Below are positions 47,615 through 57,264 of a stretch of DNA of 64,000 bases, one piece after another. The notes below the pieces were generated by a model. That model did not search any database. It was not told where the DNA came from and saw only the letters and a program-made list of their open reading frames with translations. Source of the stretch: Polynucleobacter nymphae (GTDB lineage Bacteria > Pseudomonadota > Gammaproteobacteria > Burkholderiales > Burkholderiaceae); contig NZ_JACVPA010000002.1 of assembly GCF_018882155.1 (NCBI RefSeq), positions 310,001 to 374,000 of the forward strand. The letters are read 5' to 3'. Position numbers and translations under genes: made by a program. Within the stretch, counting starts at the first letter, position 1. Each line of letters begins with the position of its first letter.

Positions 47615-49216
47615 ATGATTAATACCTTAAGACGTTCAGTATTTTTGGCAATGATTCCCGCGGCTATAGCGCTTGGAGTGACTAGTTTCTCACTGCCGGC
47701 TGCCGCTCAGCAACAAAAAACTCTCAGGTTTATTGCGCAGGCTGATCTCAAGATCTTAGATCCGATCACTACTACTGCTTACATTACGCGTAACCATGGC
47801 TATATGGTGTATGACACCTTGTTCGCCATGGACAGCAAGTTTGAAATCAAACCACAGATGGTGGATAAGTTCACCGTGAGTCCCGATAAAAAAACGTATA
47901 CATTTACTCTACGTAATGGCCTCATGTTCCATGATGGCGCACCTGTTCGATCTGCCGACGTCATTGCTTCTATTGATCGCTGGTCAAAGCGTGATGGACT
48001 TGGACAAAAATTAGCGGAGTCGACAGATTCATGGACTGCCACTAACGACAAAACCTTTGTTCTGAAGCTTAAAAAGCCTTTTGCTTTCGTATTAGATGCT
48101 TTAGGAAAGCCTTCCTCCAACGTGCCATTTATCATGCCTGAGCGCGTTGCGAAGACTGATGCGTTTACGAATATCACAGATCCTACTGGTTCTGGTCCAT
48201 TCAAAATGATCAAAGACGAATGGGTTCCTGGCAGCAAAGTTATTTACGTCAAAAATAAAGAGTACGTACCCCGCAAGGAAGCGCCATCTTGGGCTTCAGG
48301 TGGTAAGGTTGTTAAAGTTGACCGCGTTGAGTGGCTCTATATTCCTGATGCAGCAACTGCAGCCAATGCTCTAGGTAATGGCGAGGCTGATTGGTGGGAG
48401 CAGATGCCTCCAGATCTCATTCCACTGCTTGCTAAAAATAGTAGTGTGAAGGTAGAAAATATTGACCCATTAGGTTCAATGGGCCTCATTCGCTTTAACT
48501 TCCTATACCCTCCGTTTAATAACGAGAAGATGCGCCGTGCAGTAGCCATGGTTGTTAATCAACAAGATTACGTATTGGGTATTGCTGGTAACGCAGACAA
48601 TGGTAAGCCTTGTGCTTCCTACTTTACTTGCGGCACACCCTTGGCTAGCAATGTTGGCTCAAGCTTAATAACCGGCAAACGTGATTTTGAGGCTGCCAAA
48701 GCATTGATTAAGGAATCGGGCTACAAGGGCGAGAAGATCGTCATTATTTCTGCAGCTGATCAGCCTATCGTTCAGTCTCAATCTCTTTTGACTACCGAGC
48801 TATTACGCAAATTAGGTTTGAATGTGGAATTACAAGCGGGTGACTGGGGTAGCTTGATTACTCGCCGCACATCAAAAGAGCCACTTGATAAAGGCGGCTG
48901 GTCTATTTTCCATACCTGGTTAGTGGGACCAGACTTGCTTAATCCAGGCGTGAACTTCGCACTGCGTGGCAATGGTGATAAGGCTTGGTTTGGTTGGCCT
49001 ACTGATCCAAAGTTAGAGTCATTGCGTGAGGCTTATTTTGAGGCACCTAATGCAGCTGGAGCCAAGAAAGCAGCAGAAGCAGTTCAGGGCCGCGCATTTG
49101 AGTTCTTGCCTTATATTCCAACTGCTCAGTTTATTTTGCCGACCGCATACCGCACTAATCTTTCTGGGATTATTGTGGCGCCAATGGCATTTCTTTGGAA
49201 TGTGGAGAAAAAATAA
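47615..49216 (+). CDS. Dipeptide/oligopeptide ABC transporter substrate-binding protein
   Basis: 533 residues, signal peptide to about AAAQ (residue 32), then an SBP_bac_5 domain: LRFIAQADLKILDPITTTAYITRNHGYMVYDTLF and DKKTYTFTLRNGLMFHDGAPVRSADV. It binds peptides or similar solutes for the permease/ATPase genes that follow. The ribosome site GGAGG five bases before the ATG is strong. It follows the amidase by about 100 bases. Confidence 0.9.
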   Translation: MINTLRRSVFLAMIPAAIALGVTSFSLPAAAQQQKTLRFIAQADLKILDPITTTAYITRNHGYMVYDTLFAMDSKFEIKPQMVDKFTVSPDKKTYTFTLRNGLMFHDGAPVRSADVIASIDRWSKRDGLGQKLAESTDSWTATNDKTFVLKLKKPFAFVLDALGKPSSNVPFIMPERVAKTDAFTNITDPTGSGPFKMIKDEWVPGSKVIYVKNKEYVPRKEAPSWASGGKVVKVDRVEWLYIPDAATAANALGNGEADWWEQMPPDLIPLLAKNSSVKVENIDPLGSMGLIRFNFLYPPFNNEKMRRAVAMVVNQQDYVLGIAGNADNGKPCASYFTCGTPLASNVGSSLITGKRDFEAAKALIKESGYKGEKIVIISAADQPIVQSQSLLTTELLRKLGLNVELQAGDWGSLITRRTSKEPLDKGGWSIFHTWLVGPDLLNPGVNFALRGNGDKAWFGWPTDPKLESLREAYFEAPNAAGAKKAAEAVQGRAFEFLPYIPTAQFILPTAYRTNLSGIIVAPMAFLWNVEKK

Positions 49217-49250
49217 TTCCTTTTCTTGTTAAGTCTTTAGGAGTTATTTT

Positions 49251-50192
49251 TTGCTTTCATACATAGTAAGGCGCTTGGGCGCAACGGTGGTCGTCATGGC
49301 CGTCGTTGCGTTTGTTGTTTTCTCCCTCTTGTATCTCACGCCTGGTGATCCTGCTGCAGTTATTGCAGGAGATGTGGCCACTACCGAGGACATAGAGCGC
49401 ATACGTCAGTCTTTAGGTTTAGATCAGCCATTTTTAGTTCGCTTTGGAACTTGGGTATGGGCTTTACTTCACGGTGATCTGGGAACATCCATCTTCAACA
49501 ATCTGCCCGTCGCCAAGCTCATTGGTCAAAGAGTTGAGCCCACACTATCGCTGACTATTTGCACTCTCATTATTGCTATTTTGACCTCTGTACCGCTAGG
49601 CGCAATTGCAGCAGCCCGTGCTGAAAGCAAGTTAGACCACACCATTATGGGATTTTCTGTACTGGGATTTTCTATCCCAGTCTTTGTTTTAGCTTACTTA
49701 TTAATACTCCTTTTTTCTTTGCAATTGCATTGGTTGCCAGTTCAGGGTTATCGACCTATTAGCGAAGGTATTTGGCCTTGGTTTAAGCATTTGATTCTGC
49801 CTAGCATAGCTTTAGGTACGGTATATGCAGCCTTAATTGCGCGTATTACACGTGCCAGTGTTTTGGATGTCTTGTCGCAAGACTACATTCGGACAGCGCA
49901 GGCCAAAGGCTTAAAAGAGCGCGACATCATGATTCACCATGCACTTAAAAATGCTGCTGTGCCGATTATTACTGTTATCGGTATTGGTATCGGGCTGTTG
50001 ATCTCAGGCGCTGTTGTGACGGAAACGGTTTTTGCAATTCCGGGAATAGGGCGTTTGACAGTAGATGCCATTTTGCGTCGAGACTATCCGATTATTCAAG
50101 GGGTGATACTCATTTTTTCAGCGACCTACGTGATGATTAATTTAATGATTGATTTGTCATACGTCTTTTTTGATCCTCGCATCCGTTACTAG
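49251..50192 (+). CDS. Peptide ABC transporter permease, DppB-type
   Basis: 313 residues with six transmembrane helices, opening LSYIVRRLGATVVVMAVVAF and carrying LTPGDPAAVIAGDVAT, the EAA loop RTAQAKGLKERDIMIHHALKNAAVPI and the family ending YVFFDPRIRY. The start is TTG at 49251 with AGGAG eight bases upstream. First permease of the Dpp-like importer. Confidence 0.9.
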   Translation: MLSYIVRRLGATVVVMAVVAFVVFSLLYLTPGDPAAVIAGDVATTEDIERIRQSLGLDQPFLVRFGTWVWALLHGDLGTSIFNNLPVAKLIGQRVEPTLSLTICTLIIAILTSVPLGAIAAARAESKLDHTIMGFSVLGFSIPVFVLAYLLILLFSLQLHWLPVQGYRPISEGIWPWFKHLILPSIALGTVYAALIARITRASVLDVLSQDYIRTAQAKGLKERDIMIHHALKNAAVPIITVIGIGIGLLISGAVVTETVFAIPGIGRLTVDAILRRDYPIIQGVILIFSATYVMINLMIDLSYVFFDPRIRY

Positions 50193-50197
50193 GCTCT

Positions 50198-51100
50198 ATG
50201 ATCAATAGCAACACTCTGAACGCAGTAGATTGGTCAGCACAGATCTCGAAAGCACGCTTATTTATGAGCGTACAGTTGCCCGCTTTATACAAGCGCTATC
50301 CATTTGCAGTGATTGGTGCAGCAACATTATTGCTCATGACCTTTATCGCTATTTTCGCGCCACTCTTAGCTACGGTGGATCCGCAGGCAGTCGCGCCATT
50401 AAATCGCTTGAAGCCGCCAAGCTGGGAGTATTGGTTTGGTACTGATGCTCTAGGGCGCGATGTGTATAGCCGTGTGATGTACGGCACTCGTGTTTCTCTG
50501 ACCGTTGGAATTTCAGTAGCTTTGTTAAGCACTGTGATTGGTTTGGCCATCGGTTTGATTACTGGTTTTGTGCGCTGGCTAGATGCGATTGTGATGCGGA
50601 TTATGGATGGATTGATGTCTATCCCCTCGATCTTGCTAGCGATTGCCTTAATGGCTTTAACTAAGGCCAGTATTGAAAACGTGATTATCGCCATTACCTT
50701 GGCAGAAGTGCCGCGAGTAGTGCGCCTGGTCCGTAGCTTAGTCTTAGGCTTACGTGAGCAGCCCTATGTTGAGGCAGCGGCAGCATCTGGTACGCCTTTG
50801 GTAAAAACATTGCTACGTCACATTCTGCCCAATATTGCTGCGCCCTTATTGGTTCAAGCGACTTATATCTGTGCTTCTGCAATGATCACAGAAGCCATTT
50901 TGTCCTTTATTGGCGCAGGCACTCCACCCAATATTCCTAGCTGGGGCAACATCATGGCGGAATCAAGAAGCCTGTTCCAAATTGCTGGCTACCTGATCTT
51001 ATTCCCGTCTATTTTTCTATCGGCAACGGTGCTTGCAGTCAATTACCTGGGTGATGGTTTGCGGGATGCCTTAGATCCTCGTCTTTCGAGGAGAATGTAA
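50198..51100 (+). CDS. Peptide ABC transporter permease, DppC-type
   Basis: 300 residues with about six helices. FGTDALGRDVYSRVMYGTRVSL and the EAA loop VEAAAASGTPLVKTLLRHILPNIAAPL are the family marks, and the C-terminal GDGLRDALDPRLSRRM is standard. Five bases after the DppB-type gene. It forms the second membrane subunit. Confidence 0.9.
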   Translation: MINSNTLNAVDWSAQISKARLFMSVQLPALYKRYPFAVIGAATLLLMTFIAIFAPLLATVDPQAVAPLNRLKPPSWEYWFGTDALGRDVYSRVMYGTRVSLTVGISVALLSTVIGLAIGLITGFVRWLDAIVMRIMDGLMSIPSILLAIALMALTKASIENVIIAITLAEVPRVVRLVRSLVLGLREQPYVEAAAASGTPLVKTLLRHILPNIAAPLLVQATYICASAMITEAILSFIGAGTPPNIPSWGNIMAESRSLFQIAGYLILFPSIFLSATVLAVNYLGDGLRDALDPRLSRRM

Positions 51101-51103
51101 TTC

Positions 51104-52108
51104 ATGAGTCAGGCTACTGGAAAGACGATATTAGAAGTTAAAGATTTACGAACGTATTTCTATACGCGCGATGGCGTGGTTCGTTCTGTAGATGGGGTTT
51201 CCTTTTCAGTATCAGAGGGTGAAACCTTAGCGATTGTCGGAGAGTCGGGCTGCGGTAAGAGCGTGACCTCTTTATCATTATTGCGACTCATACCGACTCC
51301 CCCAGGAAAAATTGTTTCTGGATCCGTTTTGTATCACGGCAAGGACTTGCTAAAGCTCTCAGAAGATGAAATGCGTGATATTCGTGGAGATAAGATCTCG
51401 ATGATCTTCCAAGAGCCGATGACTTCCTTAAATCCAGTCATCACAGTCGGCAGACAAATTGGCGAAGTTTTAGAGTTACATCGTCAGTGCAGCAAAGAGG
51501 AAGTAAGTGATCGAATTCTAGAACTACTCAAGTTGGTTAACATTCCAGAGCCTGAAAGAAGAATGAATGAGTACCCGCATCAGCTTTCAGGAGGTATGCG
51601 ACAACGCATTATGATTGCCATGGCTTTGGCTTGTGACCCTGAGATCTTGATTGCTGATGAACCAACAACAGCCTTGGACGTTACTATTCAGGCACAAATA
51701 TTAAATCTGATGCGTGAGCTAAGGGATCGCACTCGTGCCGCAATTATTTTGATTACGCACGATCTTGGCGTTGTAGCAGAAATGGCGCAACGGGTAGTGG
51801 TGATGTATGCCGGACGTAAAGTAGAGGAGGCTAGCGTTTATGATTTATTCGCTAAGCCAATGCACCCTTACACATTGGGCCTCTTAAATTCAATGCCGCG
51901 CCTTGACGATACAAGCTCTAAACGTTTGGTGGAAATTCCGGGCATGGTTCCATCTATGAGAACTGAGATTGTTGGTTGCGCATTTGCCCCTCGTTGCCCA
52001 GAAGTCAGTGAGCGCTGCTTGCTCGAATCTCCGATTCTGAAGGATTATGGTAACGAACACTCAGTAGCGTGCTGGAATCCAGTAGCGGTATCAAAGGATA
52101 TTGCATGA
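51104..52108 (+). CDS. Peptide ABC transporter ATP-binding protein, DppD-type
   Basis: 334 residues, one ABC domain plus the oligopeptide C-terminal extension. Walker A GESGCGKS, signature LSGGMRQR, Walker [13 protein letters not shown]-loop ITHD. The extension ends with cysteines ([14 protein letters not shown]) that in the DppD/OppD family form a 4Fe-4S-type site. Its TGA overlaps the ATG of the second ATPase. Confidence 0.92.
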   Translation: MSQATGKTILEVKDLRTYFYTRDGVVRSVDGVSFSVSEGETLAIVGESGCGKSVTSLSLLRLIPTPPGKIVSGSVLYHGKDLLKLSEDEMRDIRGDKISMIFQEPMTSLNPVITVGRQIGEVLELHRQCSKEEVSDRILELLKLVNIPEPERRMNEYPHQLSGGMRQRIMIAMALACDPEILIADEPTTALDVTIQAQILNLMRELRDRTRAAIILITHDLGVVAEMAQRVVVMYAGRKVEEASVYDLFAKPMHPYTLGLLNSMPRLDDTSSKRLVEIPGMVPSMRTEIVGCAFAPRCPEVSERCLLESPILKDYGNEHSVACWNPVAVSKDIA

Positions 52109-53088
52109 GTAAGCAACAAAAACAGCTTTTAGAGCTCAAAAATCTGACGAAGCACTATCCCATTCGCAAGGGCTTGCTCAGCCGGATTGCAGGTTATGTC
52201 TATGCTGTTGATGGCGTTAGCTTTTCTATTTATGAAGGCGAAACATTAGGCCTAGTGGGCGAGAGTGGCTGCGGTAAGTCTACCGTTGGCAGAACTATTC
52301 TCAGATTGATTGATCCTACTGCCGGTGAAATTCTTTGGCGTGGCGAGAGAATTGACGAGCTGTCTCGGAATGAAATGAGACCCTTTCGTAAAGAAATTCA
52401 GGCAGTTTTTCAGGATCCGTATTCTTCACTCAATCCACGCATGCGTGCCGCTGATATTGTCTCCGAGCCTTTACGCAACTTTGAAAAACTTACTCAAGCT
52501 GAGGGCCGGGATAGGGTGAGTGAGTTATTTGCATTAGTAGGCTTGCGCCCTGATCAGATGTTGCGCTATCCCCATGAGTTTTCTGGTGGCCAACGCCAAC
52601 GCTTGGGCATTGCCCGAGCTTTGTCAGTAAAGCCCAAGCTCATCATGTGCGATGAACCTGTCTCAGCATTAGATGTTTCGGTTCAGGCGCAAGTTATTAA
52701 TTTATTAGGTGATTTACAGCAAGAATTTGGCGTATCTTACTTATTTATCGCGCATGATTTAGCAGTTGTAAAACACATTAGCCATCGAATTGCAGTGATG
52801 TACTTAGGACGTGTAGTTGAGCTTGCAGCAACAGACGAGTTATTTAAGCGACCATCTCATCCTTATACCGAAGCATTGCTCTCTGCTGTGCCAATTCCTG
52901 ACCCAACAAAACAGCGCAAACAAATAGTACTTGGCGGTGATGTTCCAAGCCCCATTAATCGCCCTAGTGGTTGTCACTTCCATACTCGCTGCATCTATGC
53001 TCAAGCACGTTGTAAGGTGGAAGAGCCTGTTCTAGAGGAGATTTCTCCAGGACATTTTGTTGCTTGCCACTTCAAGCTCAATACATAA
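52105..53088 (+). CDS. Peptide ABC transporter ATP-binding protein, DppF-type
   Basis: 327 residues with [26 protein letters not shown] and the C-terminal cluster [14 protein letters not shown]. Start chosen at ATG 52105 (ATGA overlap) rather than a frame beginning 12 codons earlier inside the previous gene. It completes the ABC importer; the convergent M81 gene ends 37 bases away, and no clear terminator lies between them. Confidence 0.92.
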   Translation: MSKQQKQLLELKNLTKHYPIRKGLLSRIAGYVYAVDGVSFSIYEGETLGLVGESGCGKSTVGRTILRLIDPTAGEILWRGERIDELSRNEMRPFRKEIQAVFQDPYSSLNPRMRAADIVSEPLRNFEKLTQAEGRDRVSELFALVGLRPDQMLRYPHEFSGGQRQRLGIARALSVKPKLIMCDEPVSALDVSVQAQVINLLGDLQQEFGVSYLFIAHDLAVVKHISHRIAVMYLGRVVELAATDELFKRPSHPYTEALLSAVPIPDPTKQRKQIVLGGDVPSPINRPSGCHFHTRCIYAQARCKVEEPVLEEISPGHFVACHFKLNT

Positions 53089-53125
53089 AGTCTAGACGTT
53101 GCCACGCTGATTGGTGATGAATCTT

Positions 53126-54631
53126 CTAATCTAGTGGATAGATTGGGCGTCTAATATGTTTAAAGTCAAACCAATCGTAATTTGAGCTAGTTGGGCCACC
53201 TTGATCAGAATCGCATTCAACAAAACCCTTGCTGAGAGGAAAGAAGACTGGTCGACAATACATGCGTGATTTCAGCAGCACATAGGTCTTAGATTTCAGA
53301 TCAATACCCAGATCCGTCATGACAGCAACATCATAGGGCTCCACACGATTGGAGCTGATGACAATTTGTAGATCCGCAGTTTCAAATAAAACAGTCGGAC
53401 CCATCGACAATGTAGATCCCTTAAAGATAGGCCCAGTAACCTGAATCTGACCATCGCTAATGGCTCTCACAATTCCTGTGAGTTTCAGTGGAGATTTACT
53501 AGTACCACGATAAGTCCAACCTGACTTATTGCCTAATTCAATATTGGCTTTTTCTCCAACGCCTACTTTAATCAGCATTTGGACAGTTTCGGGATCTGTA
53601 AATGGCCCACAAGCAATATTGCTTAAGTCAAATTGGAGGGCGGACTCTAAAATATCTGTGGTGTCACATGGTCCGCCTGACATGACATTGTCGCTGTGAT
53701 CAAGCAGCAGTACAGGACCTATTCCTGGTGATTGCGCAAGTTCGCTGGCTTTTTGTAGTGCTGCACTGATTGGAGAGCTGTCATAAATAAATCCATCAGA
53801 CTGTGCCAGAATCATGTTTTGCAATTGATCTGCACATTGATTTGCTAATTCATTAGAGGATGAGCTCAGTTCATCAACAATGACAATCACAGACATGCCA
53901 GCATCTTTAAAATCTGCCAGACTAAATCCTGCCAAAATGGAAGCTGCTAAGACACCCGGTTTTTTTTCTAATTCAATCGCTGCTTCTACTGCAAGCTTCA
54001 TGGCACCTTCATTCGTATTGCTGCGAAGAGTGTGCGATAACAGGGGAATTTGACGATAAGCCATCGTAGGGCGTATTTTTCCTTTGAGCATATCGCGCAA
54101 TAGCCTGCCTGCATGAATACCGGTTTCATACATATCGATGTGAGGGTAGGTTTTAAAGCTCAGCATCACATCACTATGCTCAATCATCATTGATGTCACG
54201 TTTGCATGCAAATCTAAGGCTACAGCAATCGGAATATTGGGCGCAATTGATTTAATTCTTTTAAGGAGTGCTCCTTCTCCATCGACCGCATCCTCTGAAA
54301 CCATGGCACCATGCAGATCTAAGAGTACGGCATCACAGCCTTGCTGGACTGCTTCTACGATGCTATTGCAGATACGTTCGTATGCTTTTGCACAGACCGT
54401 ACCACTGGGATTGGAAAATGCGCAAACTGGCGTGACGATTTCTACCTGTTCTTGTTTGGCAATCTGAATAAAAGCACCCATCGCTGTCTGGGCATTCTCT
54501 TGATCCTGGTAAGCATCTTGATTCCAGAACGGATTAAAGGCTGCTAGTGGCGTGGGAATAGGCGAGAAGGTATTGGTCTCATGTTGAAAACGTGCGATGA
54601 CCCACTTACCCAAACCTTTTTTCTCAATCAT
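53126..54631 (-). CDS. M81 family metallopeptidase, MlrC-like
   Basis: 501 residues. It begins VIARFQHETNTFSP, the M81 hallmark, with DLHGAMVSEDAVDGEG and VALDLHANVTSMM metal-site motifs and HSDNVMSGGPCDTTDIL later. MlrC in microcystin degraders cleaves linearised peptide intermediates, but most M81 proteins have unknown substrates. No mlrA, mlrB or mlrD are seen, so a general peptide or lactam hydrolase is more likely. It is last in a four-gene minus-strand unit whose members all act on C-N bonds. Confidence 0.82.
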   Translation of the reverse strand: MIEKKGLGKWVIARFQHETNTFSPIPTPLAAFNPFWNQDAYQDQENAQTAMGAFIQIAKQEQVEIVTPVCAFSNPSGTVCAKAYERICNSIVEAVQQGCDAVLLDLHGAMVSEDAVDGEGALLKRIKSIAPNIPIAVALDLHANVTSMMIEHSDVMLSFKTYPHIDMYETGIHAGRLLRDMLKGKIRPTMAYRQIPLLSHTLRSNTNEGAMKLAVEAAIELEKKPGVLAASILAGFSLADFKDAGMSVIVIVDELSSSSNELANQCADQLQNMILAQSDGFIYDSSPISAALQKASELAQSPGIGPVLLLDHSDNVMSGGPCDTTDILESALQFDLSNIACGPFTDPETVQMLIKVGVGEKANIELGNKSGWTYRGTSKSPLKLTGIVRAISDGQIQVTGPIFKGSTLSMGPTVLFETADLQIVISSNRVEPYDVAVMTDLGIDLKSKTYVLLKSRMYCRPVFFPLSKGFVECDSDQGGPTSSNYDWFDFKHIRRPIYPLD

Positions 54632-54661
54632 TATTTTTTATAAGCCGGATGGATTGATAAA

Positions 54662-55900
54662 TTATGGATGCTGCCCAGCAAATGCCAGCATAGAATGAAG
54701 GAGTACATTAGCACCAGCCTCTAAATGCTCAGCTTTTGCATCCTCAATTTCATTATGACTAACACCATCTTTGCAGGGGATGAAGATCATTCCGGTTGGA
54801 GCTAAGCGCTTCATATAAATAGCATCATGGCCAGCTCCCGAGACAACATCCATATTGGAATATCCCAGATCGTTAGCAGCTTTCCGAATAGTTTCAACAC
54901 ACTTCGCGTCAAAATTACATGGTGGAAAGTGCGACACTTCTTTTAAATCAATGGCGATGGACTTTCCTGATGCAACTTGTGCAATATATTCTTTAAGTTT
55001 TGATGTCATCAAGTCCAAAGTTGCAGAGTCTGGATGACGAATATCGATCGAAAACTGTACTTGCCCCGGGATGACGTTTCTACTATTGGGAAAGACTTGA
55101 ACCATTCCTACCGTACCTCTGCCATGTGGGGCATGCTGTCGGGCTAGCTCTACAACGTATTGCATGATGCCTAAGGCATTTTGCAGGGCATCTATGCGAA
55201 TATCCATTGGCGTTGGTCCAGCATGCGCCTCAAAACCGTGAACCGTGCAGTCAAACCAGCGAAGTCCCATGACTGCTGGTACTACCCCAATCACGATATT
55301 TTCCTTTTCAAGGACGGGCCCTTGTTCTATATGTGCTTCAAAGTAAGCACCGCAAGGGTGATCACCTGGTTTCTCGCTTCCCAAGAAACCAATGCGGAGT
55401 AATTCTTCTTTGACGTTTTTGCCTTCAATATCTTTGGCTGCATAGGCATGATCAATACTCACTGCGCCAGAGAAAACGCCTGAGCCCATCATGACTGGTG
55501 TAAATCGAGAGCCTTCCTCATTGGTCCAGAATACGACCTCAATAGGAGCATCAGTCTTAATCTGATAGTCATTCAGTGTTTCAATGACTTCTAAACCCGC
55601 TAGCACACCATAGTTGCCGTCATATTTTCCACCAGTTGGCTGAGTATCAATATGACTACCAGTCATGATGGGTGCTAAGTCGGGATTGCTGCCTGGACGG
55701 CGCATAAACGTATTGCCAATTTGGTCGGTAGTAATTGTGAGGCCTAGCGCAAGTGCTTTATTGATGACCCATTGACGACCTTGTTTATCTAGGTCGGTGA
55801 GTGCGAGGCGACAGACGCCTCCCTTTGCGGTCTTACCAATCTGAGCCAAACTTAAAAGGGAGTCACAGAGCCTATCGCCGCGTACACGAATATCGCCCAC
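54662..55900 (-). CDS. N-carbamoyl-L-amino-acid hydrolase / beta-ureidopropionase family (M20)
   Basis: 412 residues. GSHIDTQPTGGKYDGNYGVLAGLEV and FWTNEEGSRF give the dinuclear metal ligands, and FEAHAGPTPMDIRIDA, SIDIRHPDS and VSGAGHDAIYM are family motifs of the AmaB/allantoate amidohydrolase group. It removes a carbamoyl group, giving amino acid, CO2 and ammonia. The start is GTG, two bases after the aminotransferase stop, so expression is coupled. An allantoate amidohydrolase is the main alternative. Confidence 0.85.
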   Translation of the reverse strand: MGDIRVRGDRLCDSLLSLAQIGKTAKGGVCRLALTDLDKQGRQWVINKALALGLTITTDQIGNTFMRRPGSNPDLAPIMTGSHIDTQPTGGKYDGNYGVLAGLEVIETLNDYQIKTDAPIEVVFWTNEEGSRFTPVMMGSGVFSGAVSIDHAYAAKDIEGKNVKEELLRIGFLGSEKPGDHPCGAYFEAHIEQGPVLEKENIVIGVVPAVMGLRWFDCTVHGFEAHAGPTPMDIRIDALQNALGIMQYVVELARQHAPHGRGTVGMVQVFPNSRNVIPGQVQFSIDIRHPDSATLDLMTSKLKEYIAQVASGKSIAIDLKEVSHFPPCNFDAKCVETIRKAANDLGYSNMDVVSGAGHDAIYMKRLAPTGMIFIPCKDGVSHNEIEDAKAEHLEAGANVLLHSMLAFAGQHP

Positions 55901-55902
55901 AA

Positions 55903-57264
55903 TTAAAAAGCTTTCTGAAGAACCTTAGCAAAGGTCTCTAAGAACGATTCGAGTTCAGATGGTGTTGCAACAAATGGAGGGCCCATCGCAATCGTATCGC
56001 CAGTAATGCGAACTAGAATGCCGTTCTCAATACAGCTCTCCAGAACTTGCATACCGCGTAATCCTGGCTTACCAGCAATTGGCTCTAGATCTATACCTGC
56101 TGATACACCACAGTTACGGATATCCATCACGCCATGCATTCCCTTATAGGAGTGAACACCTTCCTCTAGAACCTTTTCTAAAACTTTGGTTTTTTCCATG
56201 ATGCCATCGGACTCAAAAATATCGAGAGAGGCATGCGCTGCAGCTGCAGCAATCGGGTGTCCGGAGTAAGTGAAGCCGTGGAAGAATTCAATTACCTGCT
56301 CTTGGCCGCCAACATTGACGATCGTGTCATAAATATCTTGACGCACAATGACGCCACCCATCGGAATGACGCCATTTGTGATGGCCTTGGCAAAGGTAAT
56401 CATGTCGGGTTTAACGCCGAAACGATCCGCTCCAAAATTGGCAGCTAAGCGTCCAAAACCAGTAATGACTTCATCAAAAATCAGCAAGATGCCGTGCTTG
56501 TCACAAATTTCTCGAATTTTTTGTAAGTAGCCAACAGGAGGAACGATCACGCCAGTTGAACCTTGAACTGGTTCCAGAATAACTGCCGCAATATTGCTAG
56601 CATCATGCAACAAAACAATGCGCTCTAAGTCATCAGCTAAGTGAGCTCCCCAAGTTGGCATTCCTTTGGAAAAAGCCATTTGAGATAAATTCAATGTGTG
56701 GGGAAGATGATCTACTCCTGGCATCATCATTGAGCCAAATGATTTGCGATTGGTTGGTATTCCGCCTACCGAGATTCCACCCACGCATCCGCCATGATAG
56801 GCACGCTCTCTGCCGATAAAACGAATTCGACTCGCTTCGCCTTTTGCACGGTGATAGGCGAGGGCAATCTTCAGTGATGTATCCACCGCTTCGGATCCCG
56901 AGTTCACAAAAAATACTTTATTTAATCCAGGGGGAGCGTATTGAACAATTCTTTCTGCGAGACGAAATGTTTCTGGTCCTGCCATCTGAAAGGCTGGAAC
57001 ATAATCCATTTTTTGGTATTGTTTTTGAATCGCCTCAATGATGCGTGGATCACCATGTCCTAACGGGGAAGTCCAGAGCCCAGACGCGCCATCAAACAAC
57101 TTGCGACCATGGTCATCGGTGTAATAAACCCCTTTGGCGGCAACCATGATTTTGGGTTTATTTTTAAAATAACGGTTAGGTGTATAGGGAAGCCAATAGG
57201 CATCCATATTTGCCACATAGCTATCTGGGTCTACTTCTTTAAATGGGGAGCTCTCGATTTTCAT
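55903..57264 (-). CDS. Class III omega-amino acid:pyruvate-type aminotransferase
   Basis: 453 residues of the PLP fold type I class III group. LLIFDEVITGFGRL and the PLP-binding Lys293 in MITFAKAITNG are clear; YWLPYTPNRYFK at the N-terminus and GLWTSPLGHGDPRI resemble beta-alanine/omega-amino acid:pyruvate aminotransferases. It would move an amino group to pyruvate. It overlaps the M20 deacylase stop by four bases and is followed by a carbamoylase, so the pair could turn an N-carbamoyl amino acid into an oxo acid. Confidence 0.87.
   Translation of the reverse strand: MKIESSPFKEVDPDSYVANMDAYWLPYTPNRYFKNKPKIMVAAKGVYYTDDHGRKLFDGASGLWTSPLGHGDPRIIEAIQKQYQKMDYVPAFQMAGPETFRLAERIVQYAPPGLNKVFFVNSGSEAVDTSLKIALAYHRAKGEASRIRFIGRERAYHGGCVGGISVGGIPTNRKSFGSMMMPGVDHLPHTLNLSQMAFSKGMPTWGAHLADDLERIVLLHDASNIAAVILEPVQGSTGVIVPPVGYLQKIREICDKHGILLIFDEVITGFGRLAANFGADRFGVKPDMITFAKAITNGVIPMGGVIVRQDIYDTIVNVGGQEQVIEFFHGFTYSGHPIAAAAAHASLDIFESDGIMEKTKVLEKVLEEGVHSYKGMHGVMDIRNCGVSAGIDLEPIAGKPGLRGMQVLESCIENGILVRITGDTIAMGPPFVATPSELESFLETFAKVLQKAF

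Noticed and set aside
53089-53125. Terminator between the DppF-type and M81 genes
   Set aside because: No stem with a T-run can be drawn in the 37-base gap.
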